DNA of 64,000 bases from an uncultured Kordiimonas sp. Lineage in GTDB: Bacteria > Pseudomonadota > Alphaproteobacteria > Sphingomonadales > Kordiimonadaceae. Numbering within the stretch: the stretch's first letter is position 1; each line of letters opens with the position of its first letter. A program made the translations under genes and the position numbers. The DNA lies in assembly GCA_947492375.1 (NCBI GenBank), contig CANLMI010000004.1, forward strand, positions 186,001-250,000, written 5' to 3'. Below are positions 29,639 through 37,664 of the stretch, piece by piece. Under the pieces are notes generated by a model. It had not been told where the DNA came from, ran no database searches, and saw only the letters and a program-made list of their open reading frames with translations.

Positions 29639-30280
29639 ATGAAAGATTTATTTGGGGTCAGTAAAGGCCTCTTACTATCATTGGTGCTGATAGGTATTCT
29701 TATTATCACGGTGCAATTGGGGCTCACTCAATCCTTTGATGTCTGGGGTGTAGAATTTTTCCGAGACCCTGATAACCCATCATATGCACTAGGTGGAGAA
29801 TCAGTCAAAACGTTAATTATATGGTTTACCCATTCAGGGGATAGTAAATTTTTAGCCTTGATAGCTATTTTTATAATTTTTTTAGCTTATCGTGCCTATG
29901 GGAATAAATACGCGATAGCTATGGCTGTTTCATTTTTTGGGCCTTTTGTTTTAACTGCTGTTTTAAAAGCGCTTTTCGGACGTATTAGACCAGATATTGT
30001 GCCTCAATTTGTTGAAGCTACGAGTGCCAGTTTTCCAAGCGGGCATACATTGAGATCGACAGTAGTGTATTTTCTCGTGGCATTTTTTATTTTACGAGGG
30101 CAGAGTGTTGTAGTTACTCAAAAGCTTGTGATCGTTTTAACGGGACTTATTATAGTGTTAAACGGGCTCAGCAGGGTATATTTGGGGGTTCACTGGCCAA
30201 CTGATATTTTGGCTGGTTGGTTAATGGGGATGACTTGGATACTTGTGTGTACACAGTATTTGAGAAGAGAAGAGGGTTGA
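29639..30280 (+). CDS. PAP2 family lipid phosphatase
   Basis: A 213-residue membrane phosphatase of the PAP2 superfamily with about five to six helices. The three motifs are complete: KALFGRIRPD, SFPSGHT with the catalytic-helper histidine, and SRVYLGVHWPTDILAGW with the nucleophilic histidine. Members remove phosphate from phosphatidate, undecaprenyl pyrophosphate or lipid A. GAGG six bases before the ATG at 29639 is the best start; the ATG at 29627 is also in frame. The nucleotidyltransferase gene follows 46 bases later. Confidence 0.9.
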   Translation: MKDLFGVSKGLLLSLVLIGILIITVQLGLTQSFDVWGVEFFRDPDNPSYALGGESVKTLIIWFTHSGDSKFLALIAIFIIFLAYRAYGNKYAIAMAVSFFGPFVLTAVLKALFGRIRPDIVPQFVEATSASFPSGHTLRSTVVYFLVAFFILRGQSVVVTQKLVIVLTGLIIVLNGLSRVYLGVHWPTDILAGWLMGMTWILVCTQYLRREEG

Positions 30281-30326
30281 AAATAATTTTTGGTTTTTAG
30301 CCCTTAAATACTAAAGGGGAATGAGT

Positions 30327-31235
30327 TTGAGTAATGTGAGTATGGAAAGGACGGGGGAGTCTCTTTCTTTTAACGGTGATTGGGTTAGCCATAACTCCAG
30401 TGACCGATATGATCAAGCTGCATACACAGCGATCGTTCTTGCTGGTTGCAGACCTGGTTGTGATCCAGTTGCGCAAGCTTTTGGTGAAAAATATAAAGCA
30501 TTGGTGCCTATGGTTGGTCAGCCAATGATTTCTCATGTGGTTTCTACCCTTGATAGTTCGCCGTTCGTGAAGAAGATTATCGTTGCGTTTGAATGTGAAA
30601 CGACACTTTACGACACCTGCCCTGAATTTGAAGACTTACCTGGCGGAACCGAGATACAGGTTGTTGCTTGCGGTAAATCAATCAGTGCTAGTGTAGTTGC
30701 TGCTATTCAGGCAAGTGACGCTTCCTGGCCCTACCTTGTGACAACCGCCGATCATCCATTATTGACAAAAGAGATGGTTGATCATTTTTGTACAAGCGCT
30801 CGTTCAAGCGGAGGGGTGTCGGTTGGTATGGTTACACGGACTGAGCTTGAAGCAAGTTATCCAGAATCATCACGCACATATCTTTCTTTTAGAGATGCTG
30901 AATTATCTGGTGCCAATCTGTTTGCGTTTGTATCTGATGCTGCAAAACATGCTATTGATTTTTGGGAGCATATTGAGCAACAGCGTAAAAAGCCGTGGAA
31001 ACTTTTTAAGGCCTTTGGTTACAGGAATTTGTTTGGGCTATTAATGCGGCGGTTTACTGTTGATGAAGCCTTTAAGCGTGCCTCTAAAGTTCTTGGTGTT
31101 GATACGGATGTAATTCGTCTTCCATTTGCTGAAGCAGCCATTGATGTCGACAAGCCGCTTGATCATGATCAGGTAGCAGAAATTCTTCAGTGTCGGAATG
31201 ATGATTTGCCAATTTTTGGCGTGCCAGCCGAATAA
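30327..31235 (+). CDS. MobA-like NTP transferase domain protein
   Basis: A 302-residue nucleotidyltransferase of the MobA-like GT-A fold. TAIVLAGCRPGCDPVAQ near residue 35 is the nucleotide-binding loop (LAGxRPG), KALVPMVGQPMISHV follows with the conserved lysine, and VTTADHPLL carries the metal-binding aspartate. It should transfer a nucleotide to a phosphorylated acceptor, but the acceptor is not identifiable. AAGGGGA lies directly against the ATG at 30321 and six bases before a TTG at 30327, so the TTG start is more likely. It is downstream of the PAP2 gene. Confidence 0.75.
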   Translation: MSNVSMERTGESLSFNGDWVSHNSSDRYDQAAYTAIVLAGCRPGCDPVAQAFGEKYKALVPMVGQPMISHVVSTLDSSPFVKKIIVAFECETTLYDTCPEFEDLPGGTEIQVVACGKSISASVVAAIQASDASWPYLVTTADHPLLTKEMVDHFCTSARSSGGVSVGMVTRTELEASYPESSRTYLSFRDAELSGANLFAFVSDAAKHAIDFWEHIEQQRKKPWKLFKAFGYRNLFGLLMRRFTVDEAFKRASKVLGVDTDVIRLPFAEAAIDVDKPLDHDQVAEILQCRNDDLPIFGVPAE

Positions 31236-31379
31236 TTGATTAATTGATTCTTATCGGACTGCACAGGTTAGGTATGTAACATTTAAAATTAATATAGTGA
31301 AAATTCAAATAGTTATCTTGTGTAAAGCGCTTGTTATATCGTGGCCTTGACCTTTAAGGTTTTTCTTGTTAATGATATT

Positions 31380-31398
31380 GATAATAGTTCGCATTATC
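31380..31398. promoter_or_regulatory. Fur-box-like operator upstream of bfd
   Basis: A dyad GATAAT-N7-ATTATC that agrees with the 19-bp classical Fur box at 14 of 19 positions, 18 bases before the bfd ATG and just ahead of its ribosome site. Bfd is iron-repressed through Fur in other proteobacteria. In alphaproteobacteria RirA or Irr often replace Fur, so which protein binds is open. Confidence 0.55.
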
Positions 31399-31416
31399 TA
31401 TTTGGAGCAATTATTC

Positions 31417-31608
31417 ATGTATGTATGCATGTGTAATGGATACACTGATAAAGACATTCGCCGTGTGGTTCAACGTGGCGGCGTTTCATGTGCCACAGAT
31501 GCTTATGCTGCACTTGGGTCAGGGTTTTGCTGCGGTAAATGTAAGGACTGTGCAGAAGAAGTGGTAAGCGAAGAGCTACCCAATATTACCTTGATGGCTG
31601 CTGAATAG
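31417..31608 (+). CDS. bfd: Bacterioferritin-associated ferredoxin
   Basis: A 63-residue [2Fe-2S] protein of the Bfd/Fer2_BFD family, which reduces bacterioferritin so that stored iron is released. The cluster cysteines are the N-terminal C4-M-C6 and the later CCGKCKDC. GGAG nine bases before the ATG at 31417 gives the start; earlier in-frame codons (from 31366) are not family sequence. It is convergent with bfr, 21 bases apart, and preceded by a Fur-like site. Confidence 0.95.
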   Translation: MYVCMCNGYTDKDIRRVVQRGGVSCATDAYAALGSGFCCGKCKDCAEEVVSEELPNITLMAAE

Positions 31609-31629
31609 CTCTCGTATCATTAATCTATC

Positions 31630-32106
31630 TTATTGTGCTGCTGGGCTTTGCAGTTGTACATAATTCTGAAGACCCATTTTCTCCAGAAGCGAAATTTGCG
31701 TTTCCAGAAAATCAATATGCTCTTCTTCAGAATTTAAAATATCCTGAAATAGATCGCGTGATCCAAAATCGCGAACATTCTCGCTATGAATAATGGCTGC
31801 CTTAAGGTCTTCGTGGGCAATATGCTCGATATCGAGGTCGCAGCGTAATATCTCTTCTACATTCTCGCCGATACGAAGCTTGCCAAGGTCCTGAAGGTTG
31901 GGAAGGCCCTCAAGGAATAAAATACGTTCGATTAAGCTATCGGCATGTTTCATCTCGTCGATAGATTCTTCGTATTCTTTTGCCGCTAATTTTTCCATGC
32001 CCCAGTCTTTCAACATACGTGAATGCAGGAAATACTGGTTAATTGCTGTCAGCTCATTTTTTAGAATCACATTAAGATGACGAATTACTTCTGCGTCGCC
32101 TTTCAT
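31630..32106 (-). CDS. bfr: Bacterioferritin
   Basis: A 158-residue haem-containing ferritin that oxidises and stores iron as a 24-mer. With the start at 32106 numbering matches E. coli Bfr: ferroxidase ligands E18, E51 and H54, the haem-ligand M52, and the late EEEHIDFLE segment with the last Glu and His. GGAG seven bases upstream supports this start over an in-frame codon at 32130. It faces bfd tail to tail, so iron storage and release genes are adjacent but separately transcribed. Confidence 0.96.
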   Translation of the reverse strand: MKGDAEVIRHLNVILKNELTAINQYFLHSRMLKDWGMEKLAAKEYEESIDEMKHADSLIERILFLEGLPNLQDLGKLRIGENVEEILRCDLDIEHIAHEDLKAAIIHSENVRDFGSRDLFQDILNSEEEHIDFLETQISLLEKMGLQNYVQLQSPAAQ

Positions 32107-32139
32107 TGCGTGTCTCCATTTTTGTTGCATTTAAGTTGA

Positions 32140-32155
32140 TTTGATATTTATCAAA
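32140..32155. promoter_or_regulatory. 16-bp dyad upstream of bfr, possible operator
   Basis: TTTGATA-TT-TATCAAA, a perfect 7-bp inverted repeat with a two-base centre, 34 bases upstream of the bfr start in the likely promoter region. It may be a binding site for an iron-responsive regulator; the sequence alone does not say which. Confidence 0.3.
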
Positions 32156-32347
32156 AACGGTATGGGGTTTCTGCTAGTCCTTATTAATATCAGGCGTTTT
32201 TTTGAATTATCTTTGCTATCAATTCGCAGTTTCAGATCTGATTGGCGTTCAGGTCTGTATGGTATAATGAGTCAGTTTTACATTTAATATTGAGCACTGT
32301 ATAAGGCAGAAAAAATCAATCCAGTTTTACTATGATGGACTATTAAA

Positions 32348-33292
32348 ATGTCGAGATACCTTGTTGCAGCCTTATATAAATTTGTTGCTTTATCTGATTT
32401 TGAAGCTTTTCAAAAACCTATTCAGGAAAAATGCCTTGCGGAAGATATCAAAGGAACGATCTTGCTGGCTGGCGAAGGTATTAATGGTACTGTTGCTGGA
32501 TCGGAAGACGGTATGCGACGTTTCCTCGCCTTCCTAAGAGGTATGACTGAATTTCAGGATCTTGTGCACAAAGAATCCTGGGCCAGCGAAGCGCCGTTCC
32601 CTCGAATGAAAGTACGTCTTAAGAAAGAGATTGTCACCATGGGGGTGAACGGCATTGATCCGAATAAAATTGTTGGATCGTATGTGAAGCCAGAGGATTG
32701 GAATACATTAATTAGTGATCCGGATGTCGTTGTTGTTGATACCCGTAATGACTATGAGGTTGCCATCGGTACATTTAAGGGTGCGATTGACCCCAAAACA
32801 AAATCATTCCGTGAGTTTCCAAAGTGGGCCGAAGACAATAAAGAAATTCTCAAAAAGCCTAAGGTCGCCATGTTTTGTACGGGCGGCATTCGCTGTGAGA
32901 AGTCAACTGCCTATATGAAAGAACAAGGGTATGAAGAGGTGTATCACCTAGAAGGTGGTATTCTTAAGTATCTTGAAGAAATCCCTGAAAGTGAAAGCAT
33001 GTGGGACGGTGAGTGTTTTGTGTTTGATGAACGTGTTTCTGTTGGTCATGGCCTTAAGGAAGGCCCGTATGATATGTGCCATGGTTGTCGCCGGCCAATC
33101 AGTGAAGAAGATAAGCAATCGGGATATTATGTGGCTGGTGTTACATGCCCGTTTTGCCATGATGAATTGACAGACGAGCAAAAGGCCCGATTTGCAGAGC
33201 GACAAAAACAAATGGAGTTAGCGCGCAAACGCGGCGAATTGCACCGTGGTATCCAGTATCCGCCTCGTGAAATATCCGAAGGCACGGCGTAA
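32348..33292 (+). CDS. trhO: tRNA uridine(34) hydroxylase TrhO
   Basis: A 314-residue rhodanese-domain protein of the TrhO/YceA family, which makes 5-hydroxyuridine at the wobble position of certain tRNAs. An N-terminal acylphosphatase-like domain carries the [13 protein letters not shown] motif; the rhodanese domain (about 120-220) has the catalytic loop C177TGGIRCEKS; the C-terminus has a four-cysteine zinc-type pair (MCHGC and TCPFCHDE). A GST gene starts three bases after its stop, so they are translationally coupled. Confidence 0.95.
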   Translation: MSRYLVAALYKFVALSDFEAFQKPIQEKCLAEDIKGTILLAGEGINGTVAGSEDGMRRFLAFLRGMTEFQDLVHKESWASEAPFPRMKVRLKKEIVTMGVNGIDPNKIVGSYVKPEDWNTLISDPDVVVVDTRNDYEVAIGTFKGAIDPKTKSFREFPKWAEDNKEILKKPKVAMFCTGGIRCEKSTAYMKEQGYEEVYHLEGGILKYLEEIPESESMWDGECFVFDERVSVGHGLKEGPYDMCHGCRRPISEEDKQSGYYVAGVTCPFCHDELTDEQKARFAERQKQMELARKRGELHRGIQYPPREISEGTA

Positions 33293-33295
33293 TTT

Positions 33296-33952
33296 ATGGG
33301 GGTAGGTAATCCCATATTATATAGTTTTCGGCGTTGCCCTTATGCAATGCGGGCGCGCCTTGCCTTAACGGTAAGCGGCGCAAGCGTGGAATTAAGGGAG
33401 GTGATTCTACGGGATAAGCCTGCTCATATGCTTGACGTATCGCCGAAGGGAACAGTACCTGTTCTATTGCTGTCAGATGGTTCGATATTGGAGGAAAGCC
33501 TCGACGTAATGCTTTGGGCTTTGGGTAGAGCAGACCCTGAAAGCTGGTTGCAGCCTGAGCACAGTAGCCTTGAAGATATACATAAATTGATCGATCGGTG
33601 CGATACTGATTTCAAGTATCATTTAGACAGATATAAATATCATACACGGTATGATGATGCTGACCCAGTATATCATCGAAGTGAAGCTGAAAAGTTTCTC
33701 CAAGTTCTGGATGGGCGTTTAGAAAATCATCCATTTCTGTTTGGAAATCGTTTTAGTTTGGCTGACGCAGCTATAGCCCCTTTTATCCGCCAGTTTGTAA
33801 ATGCCAGTCAGGATTGGTTTCCTGAAAGTGAGTACGATAATATTAAGCACTGGTTAGCGCGGTTTCTGAATAGTAATTTATTCAAAAGCATTATGCACAA
33901 ATTCCCGCAGTGGCAGGAAAATGATCCGGTTACCCTTTTTCCGGTTATATAA
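33296..33952 (+). CDS. Glutathione S-transferase family protein with CPYA motif
   Basis: A 218-residue GST-fold protein. Its thioredoxin domain begins ILYSFRRCPYAMRARLAL, so the catalytic position is the cysteine of a CPYA motif, as in glutaredoxin- or omega-like GSTs that reduce mixed disulfides. GTVPVLLLSDG gives the cis-proline loop and FSLADAAIAPFIRQF lies in the helical domain. It starts three bases after trhO, and may therefore be functionally or only transcriptionally linked to it. Confidence 0.82.
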   Translation: MGVGNPILYSFRRCPYAMRARLALTVSGASVELREVILRDKPAHMLDVSPKGTVPVLLLSDGSILEESLDVMLWALGRADPESWLQPEHSSLEDIHKLIDRCDTDFKYHLDRYKYHTRYDDADPVYHRSEAEKFLQVLDGRLENHPFLFGNRFSLADAAIAPFIRQFVNASQDWFPESEYDNIKHWLARFLNSNLFKSIMHKFPQWQENDPVTLFPVI

Positions 33953-33967
33953 AGTTTGTAAGTGTTA

Positions 33968-33996
33968 CCTAAGCGCTGACTTGAGAGACGCTTAGG
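33968..33996 (+). other. Hairpin overlapping a ribosome-site-like sequence
   Basis: A perfect 8-bp stem (CCTAAGCG / CGCTTAGG, 13-base loop) starts 15 bases after the GST gene. Its 3' arm runs into AGGAGG (33994-33999), followed by an 11-codon frame at 34010-34045 that ends before a T-run. There is no T-tract directly after the stem, so this is not a standard terminator. Function unknown. Confidence 0.3.
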
Positions 33997-34197
33997 AGGC
34001 TTTGAAGGAATGGCTATCGTGACTCGGGCTGGTTTTTTTCGTTGAATTTAAAGTATTCGGTCTTTTCGAGTTTGGGAATGCTGTTGCGATAAGAAGTTTT
34101 TTACTTGCGACAAAGTGCAAATAGTATCATAGCGAAACTAAATCTATATTCATTGATCAGTTAAAAACGAACTATTATTTTGAAGGAGTTGCATAAC

Positions 34198-34620
34198 ATG
34201 ACACGTAAAGCGCGCGTTAAATGGGCTGGTGATATGACATTCATAGGCGAATCGCCGTCAGGTCATGCGGTTGTGATGGATTCAGGTTCTGCGGATGGCG
34301 GTCTTGATCACGGTATTCGCCCTATGGAAATGCTCCTTCTTGGTATGGGGGGCTGTGCCAGTATTGATGTTATGTTGATTTTGAAAAAAGCACGCCAGAA
34401 TGTTATTGATGCCTGGGTTGAATTGGAGGGCGAACGGGCCGATGATCATCCAAGATACTTTACAAAAATTCACGCGCACTTTGTTATTAAAGGTACTGAC
34501 ATTGCGAGCCATCATGTTGAGCGTGCGATCGAACTTTCACAGGAAAAATACTGTTCCGCTTCTGTACAATTAGGGGCACTTGCTAAAATCACGACAAGCT
34601 ATGAGGTAATCGAGGCTTAA
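34198..34620 (+). CDS. OsmC family protein
   Basis: A 140-residue protein of the OsmC/Ohr superfamily, thiol peroxidases that use a cysteine pair against organic hydroperoxides. The two cysteines are in GMGGCASIDVML and in EKYCSASVQLG, each in its usual context, so the protein should be redox active. AAGGAG nine bases before the ATG at 34198 sets the start; the frame opens at 34180. It lies between two GST genes, suggesting a thiol stress neighbourhood. Confidence 0.87.
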   Translation: MTRKARVKWAGDMTFIGESPSGHAVVMDSGSADGGLDHGIRPMEMLLLGMGGCASIDVMLILKKARQNVIDAWVELEGERADDHPRYFTKIHAHFVIKGTDIASHHVERAIELSQEKYCSASVQLGALAKITTSYEVIEA

Positions 34621-34734
34621 TGCTTTTTGCTCACAATAAAGAGAGCGCAGATAATGATGGTTGTAATGTGAGGCACTGATCATAAATACTCTGCATAATA
34701 GTTCTAAATATTGAAATGCTTGAGGGAGTTTATC

Positions 34735-35610
34735 ATGATAGATACAGAATACACACCGCCAAAGGTATGGAAATGGAATACTGAAAACGGTGGTAACTGG
34801 GCCAGTATAAATCGCCCGATTGCTGGTGCGACAAGCGAGAAAGAGTTACCCGTTGGAAAGCACCCGCTTCAGTTATATTCACTCGCAACTCCCAACGGTG
34901 TAAAAGTAACCATGATGCTCGAAGAGTTATTGGAATTGGGCCATAAAGGCGCAGAGTATGATGCGTACCTTATCAATATTGGTGATGGTGATCAGTTTGG
35001 TAGTGGGTTTGTCGATATCAATCCCAATTCAAAGATACCCGCCTTGATGGACCGCAGTGGGGATACGCCGACACGCGTTTTTGAATCTGGTTCTATCCTT
35101 TTGTATCTTGCCGAAAAATTTGGCGCTCTTTTACCAACAGATCCGGCGAAACGTGTTCAATGTATGAACTGGTTGTTTTGGCAAATGGGAAGCGCCCCTT
35201 ATCTTGGCGGTGGATTTGGGCATTTTTACACGTATGCTCCTATAAAAATAGAGTATTGCGTTGACCGGTTCGCAATGGAAGTAAAGCGCCAGCTTGATGT
35301 ACTTGACCGCCATTTGGCGGATAATCGTTTTATGGCGGGTGATGAATATACTATCGCTGATATTGCTATTTGGCCTTGGTATGGTGCGTTGGTTGCAAAT
35401 CGAATTTATGAGGCAGCAGAATTTTTAAGTACACATGAATACGAACATGTAAACCGCTGGGAAAAAGAGATTGGCGAGCGGCCGGCTGCCCAGCGTGGTA
35501 AAATGGTAAACCGTGCGTGGGGTGAGCTGAATGAGCAACTACGTGAGCGCCATGATGCCAGCGACTTTGAACTGCGTACGCAAGATAAGTTAGAGCCAGC
35601 AGAAGATTAA
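34735..35610 (+). CDS. yghU: YghU-like glutathione S-transferase (disulfide-bond oxidoreductase)
   Basis: A 291-residue protein matching the YghU/Nu-class GSTs, which reduce disulfides with two bound glutathiones. Family marks are PPKVWKWNTENGG, NRPIAGATSEKELPVGKHPLQLYSLATPNG and TRVFESGSILLYLAEKFG. The ATG at 34735 is preceded by GGGAG with a six-base spacer. It follows the OsmC gene on the same strand with a 114-base gap. Confidence 0.9.
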   Translation: MIDTEYTPPKVWKWNTENGGNWASINRPIAGATSEKELPVGKHPLQLYSLATPNGVKVTMMLEELLELGHKGAEYDAYLINIGDGDQFGSGFVDINPNSKIPALMDRSGDTPTRVFESGSILLYLAEKFGALLPTDPAKRVQCMNWLFWQMGSAPYLGGGFGHFYTYAPIKIEYCVDRFAMEVKRQLDVLDRHLADNRFMAGDEYTIADIAIWPWYGALVANRIYEAAEFLSTHEYEHVNRWEKEIGERPAAQRGKMVNRAWGELNEQLRERHDASDFELRTQDKLEPAED

Positions 35611-35634
35611 TAGAGTGAGAGTTAGAAATATGTG

Positions 35635-35670
35635 CAGGGCTATGTTTGATGCCCTGTGCGTCGCTTTTTA
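35635..35670 (+). terminator. Possible terminator after the YghU-like gene
   Basis: A 6-bp stem CAGGGC / GCCCTG with a ten-base loop, followed by TGCGTCGCTTTTTA on the plus strand. It overlaps the 3' end of the convergent membrane-protein gene. Confidence 0.4.
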
Positions 35671-36149
35671 AAATAACTATGGCCGCCAATTGTTGCGGCA
35701 ATAGTTGCTGTAACCAGCCCAAATAAAAATAATGTAAGCTTTAGGATAGTTAGAATAACCTTTAGCTCATAGAGTTCGGCAGTGTCTGTTAACAACAGAA
35801 CCTGAACTAACCCCTCCGATAAATCAACAGGTATCACAACCAAACTTGGTAAGGCTAAAACGGGGCCCCATTTGCCGAGAAATCTGAGGTTCAAGCTTAT
35901 AAACAGGGTTCCGTATGCAAAGGGGTACAAAATATCGAGAGAGGCTGTAGTCCACGCATGCGCCAATTTTTGTGTATCGGTCATGGCTGTGAGGTGTTGT
36001 TTTAAGGCTTCTACATCATATATTTCGTCAATGACTTCAAAATTCCAATAAGCCATTACCGTGATGAAACCAATTGATACAATCATTGTCGCTATAAAAG
36101 CAAACCATGTGGTTTTAGGTTTTAGTAAAGCGTTCTTTAATTCAATCAT
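35640..36149 (-). CDS. Four-helix membrane protein of unknown function
   Basis: A 169-residue protein with four hydrophobic segments (about 13-34, 70-88, 96-112 and 127-150) and a basic C-terminus ending FKKRRTG, consistent with an inner-membrane protein whose ends are cytoplasmic. I do not recognise a family. It starts six bases after the HExxH gene's stop and is the last gene of a five-gene minus-strand operon. Weak ribosome site. Confidence 0.6.
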   Translation of the reverse strand: MIELKNALLKPKTTWFAFIATMIVSIGFITVMAYWNFEVIDEIYDVEALKQHLTAMTDTQKLAHAWTTASLDILYPFAYGTLFISLNLRFLGKWGPVLALPSLVVIPVDLSEGLVQVLLLTDTAELYELKVILTILKLTLFLFGLVTATIAATIGGHSYFKKRRTGHQT

Positions 36150-36155
36150 TTAATT

Positions 36156-36899
36156 TTATGTACGTTTGGTTTTTAAATTATAGCTAATTGCTTTACGGAG
36201 TAATTTATATAAATGTGGTTTCACATAGGGTTTTATCGCCGTGACGTCTTCGGGTTTATTGCTAAAAATTTTTGATATACCGTATATTATTTCCCACTCA
36301 TTTAGATAACCACCGCCAGTAATCTTCCAACCTTGGCTATACGGGTCAGTGTGTTGAGAGAAATTAAAACGGGAATTAGCTAAAAAGAGACCAAATCCGC
36401 TAGTAATTGCAAACATGTCTGTGAGGTGTTCTTCTTCATCGTGATCCCCCAAACGTATTTTATTGCTAGTAAGTAAAATATAATGACATAGCTCATGTGC
36501 GAGTGTTGCTATAAGGTTTGTTGTGTCATTTAACAAATGTGGTGCATAGTTTATTATGGCTTTGCCATCTGAAGTATAGTCAAATTCAAAAGAACCTAAT
36601 GGTCTTGTTGGCGCGTTTTCTAAAATAACTGTTTCAGATACTCGCGGGTCTGTATCTTTTTCTTGAGCTATTAATTGGCACGGCCAATCTTCAATACTCA
36701 TAAGTTTCTTAATTACATTTAAAATAGCTTCGGCACGTTCATGCCCTGATTTTGGTAAGTCTCCAAAAAAATACTTTGTGGGTAAAATAATCTCTTCAGC
36801 ATAATTGAAATTATGAATTAACCAATTATACTGGCTGTCTATCCAATATTCTTGGTTATGATCGACGATGTTTTTTGGTTTGAATAATCTTTTAAGCAT
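36156..36899 (-). CDS. HExxH zinc-metallopeptidase-like protein
   Basis: A 247-residue protein with a HELCH metal motif (H135, E136, H139) inside LIATLAHELCHYILL, followed by an acidic run and EHLTD around residues 155-161 that could give the third ligand. This layout recalls ImmA/IrrE-like or minimal gluzincin peptidases, but no full family match is claimed. No signal peptide is visible. The ATG at 36899 has a G-rich ribosome site four bases away. The gene is AT-rich compared with its neighbours. It belongs to the five-gene operon with the HD hydrolase. Confidence 0.6.
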   Translation of the reverse strand: MLKRLFKPKNIVDHNQEYWIDSQYNWLIHNFNYAEEIILPTKYFFGDLPKSGHERAEAILNVIKKLMSIEDWPCQLIAQEKDTDPRVSETVILENAPTRPLGSFEFDYTSDGKAIINYAPHLLNDTTNLIATLAHELCHYILLTSNKIRLGDHDEEEHLTDMFAITSGFGLFLANSRFNFSQHTDPYSQGWKITGGGYLNEWEIIYGISKIFSNKPEDVTAIKPYVKPHLYKLLRKAISYNLKTKRT

Positions 36900-36932
36900 C
36901 TTGCCCCCCATGCTTTATTCTAGTTTATGGTA

Positions 36933-37121
36933 TCATCCGTCGACAACTTCAATAATACCTGCCCAGGCGATAGATTTGTCGCGTGACAGCTTATCTTCTA
37001 TGCTTTCTGCAAGTTTTTTATCTGCTGTCGTATGTTCTGAATACTTGGATTGACCGTCGGAAAAGTCATAGAAAACCTCGTGCCCGTCAATTTCGTGCAA
37101 AACTGCATATTTGATCGCCAT
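36933..37121 (-). CDS. 62-residue conserved-looking small protein
   Basis: A small acidic protein (starts MAIKYAVLHEIDGHEV) with no family I recognise. It is credible as a gene because AAAGGA lies six bases before its ATG, inside the last codons of the HD hydrolase gene, and its start is two bases past that gene's stop, a typical coupled arrangement. It ends 33 bases before the HExxH gene. It might be a partner or modulator of either neighbour. Confidence 0.6.
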   Translation of the reverse strand: MAIKYAVLHEIDGHEVFYDFSDGQSKYSEHTTADKKLAESIEDKLSRDKSIAWAGIIEVVDG

Positions 37122-37123
37122 TT

Positions 37124-37651
37124 TTAATCCTTTGCCCTAGAGCTATAGTATTGATCGAGTAAAGCCTTTGCTTGGCTATATAATTGCTTATCGCCTTTCG
37201 TTAGAACATTTAGCAATTCTTTTTTCTCGGCCATGTATACTTTTGCAAAACCCGGGTCGTGCTCTACAATTGATCTGGTATTGCTGATGAGGTCCGCTAG
37301 TTTGATTGTTTGGCCTTCTGCATCGGCCTTGGCTACGTGGTCTCTATCGATTGCTTTGCGGGTTTTGCGGTTTCCGTCTGCCAAGGTGCTAACATCGGTA
37401 ACCATATCGACCAAATCAGCGATTCGGCCCCCGAACAAGTTGGCAATCTGGTTTTTTGTAATGTCGCAGTCTTCAATAGTATCATGCAAAAGCCCGGCAA
37501 TTTGTGCATCTTCACTCATGCCGCGTTCTTTTAATATATGCGCCACTTCGAAGGGGTGCACATGGTAAGGCTCGTCAGTATATTTGCGTTGTTGGCCTTT
37601 GTGCCACTCTTTGCATTTTTCGCGCGCGAGATTAAGTAAACTGTTGGTCAT
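37124..37651 (-). CDS. Small HD-domain hydrolase, MESH1/SpoT-hydrolase-like
   Basis: A 175-residue single-domain HD protein. H32 in YHVHPFEVA, H56-D57 in LLHDTIEDCDIT with E60 and D61, and D120 with N124 in IKLADLISNTR match the metal and guanine-pocket pattern of small alarmone hydrolases that cut (p)ppGpp; no synthetase domain is attached. A nucleotide other than ppGpp is possible. The ATG at 37651 is chosen because the longer frame (GTG at 37717) overlaps the upstream gene and is not family sequence. Its ribosome site is weak, suggesting coupling to the upstream gene. Confidence 0.8.
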   Translation of the reverse strand: MTNSLLNLAREKCKEWHKGQQRKYTDEPYHVHPFEVAHILKERGMSEDAQIAGLLHDTIEDCDITKNQIANLFGGRIADLVDMVTDVSTLADGNRKTRKAIDRDHVAKADAEGQTIKLADLISNTRSIVEHDPGFAKVYMAEKKELLNVLTKGDKQLYSQAKALLDQYYSSRAKD

Positions 37652-37664
37652 AGTGCTCTGCCGT

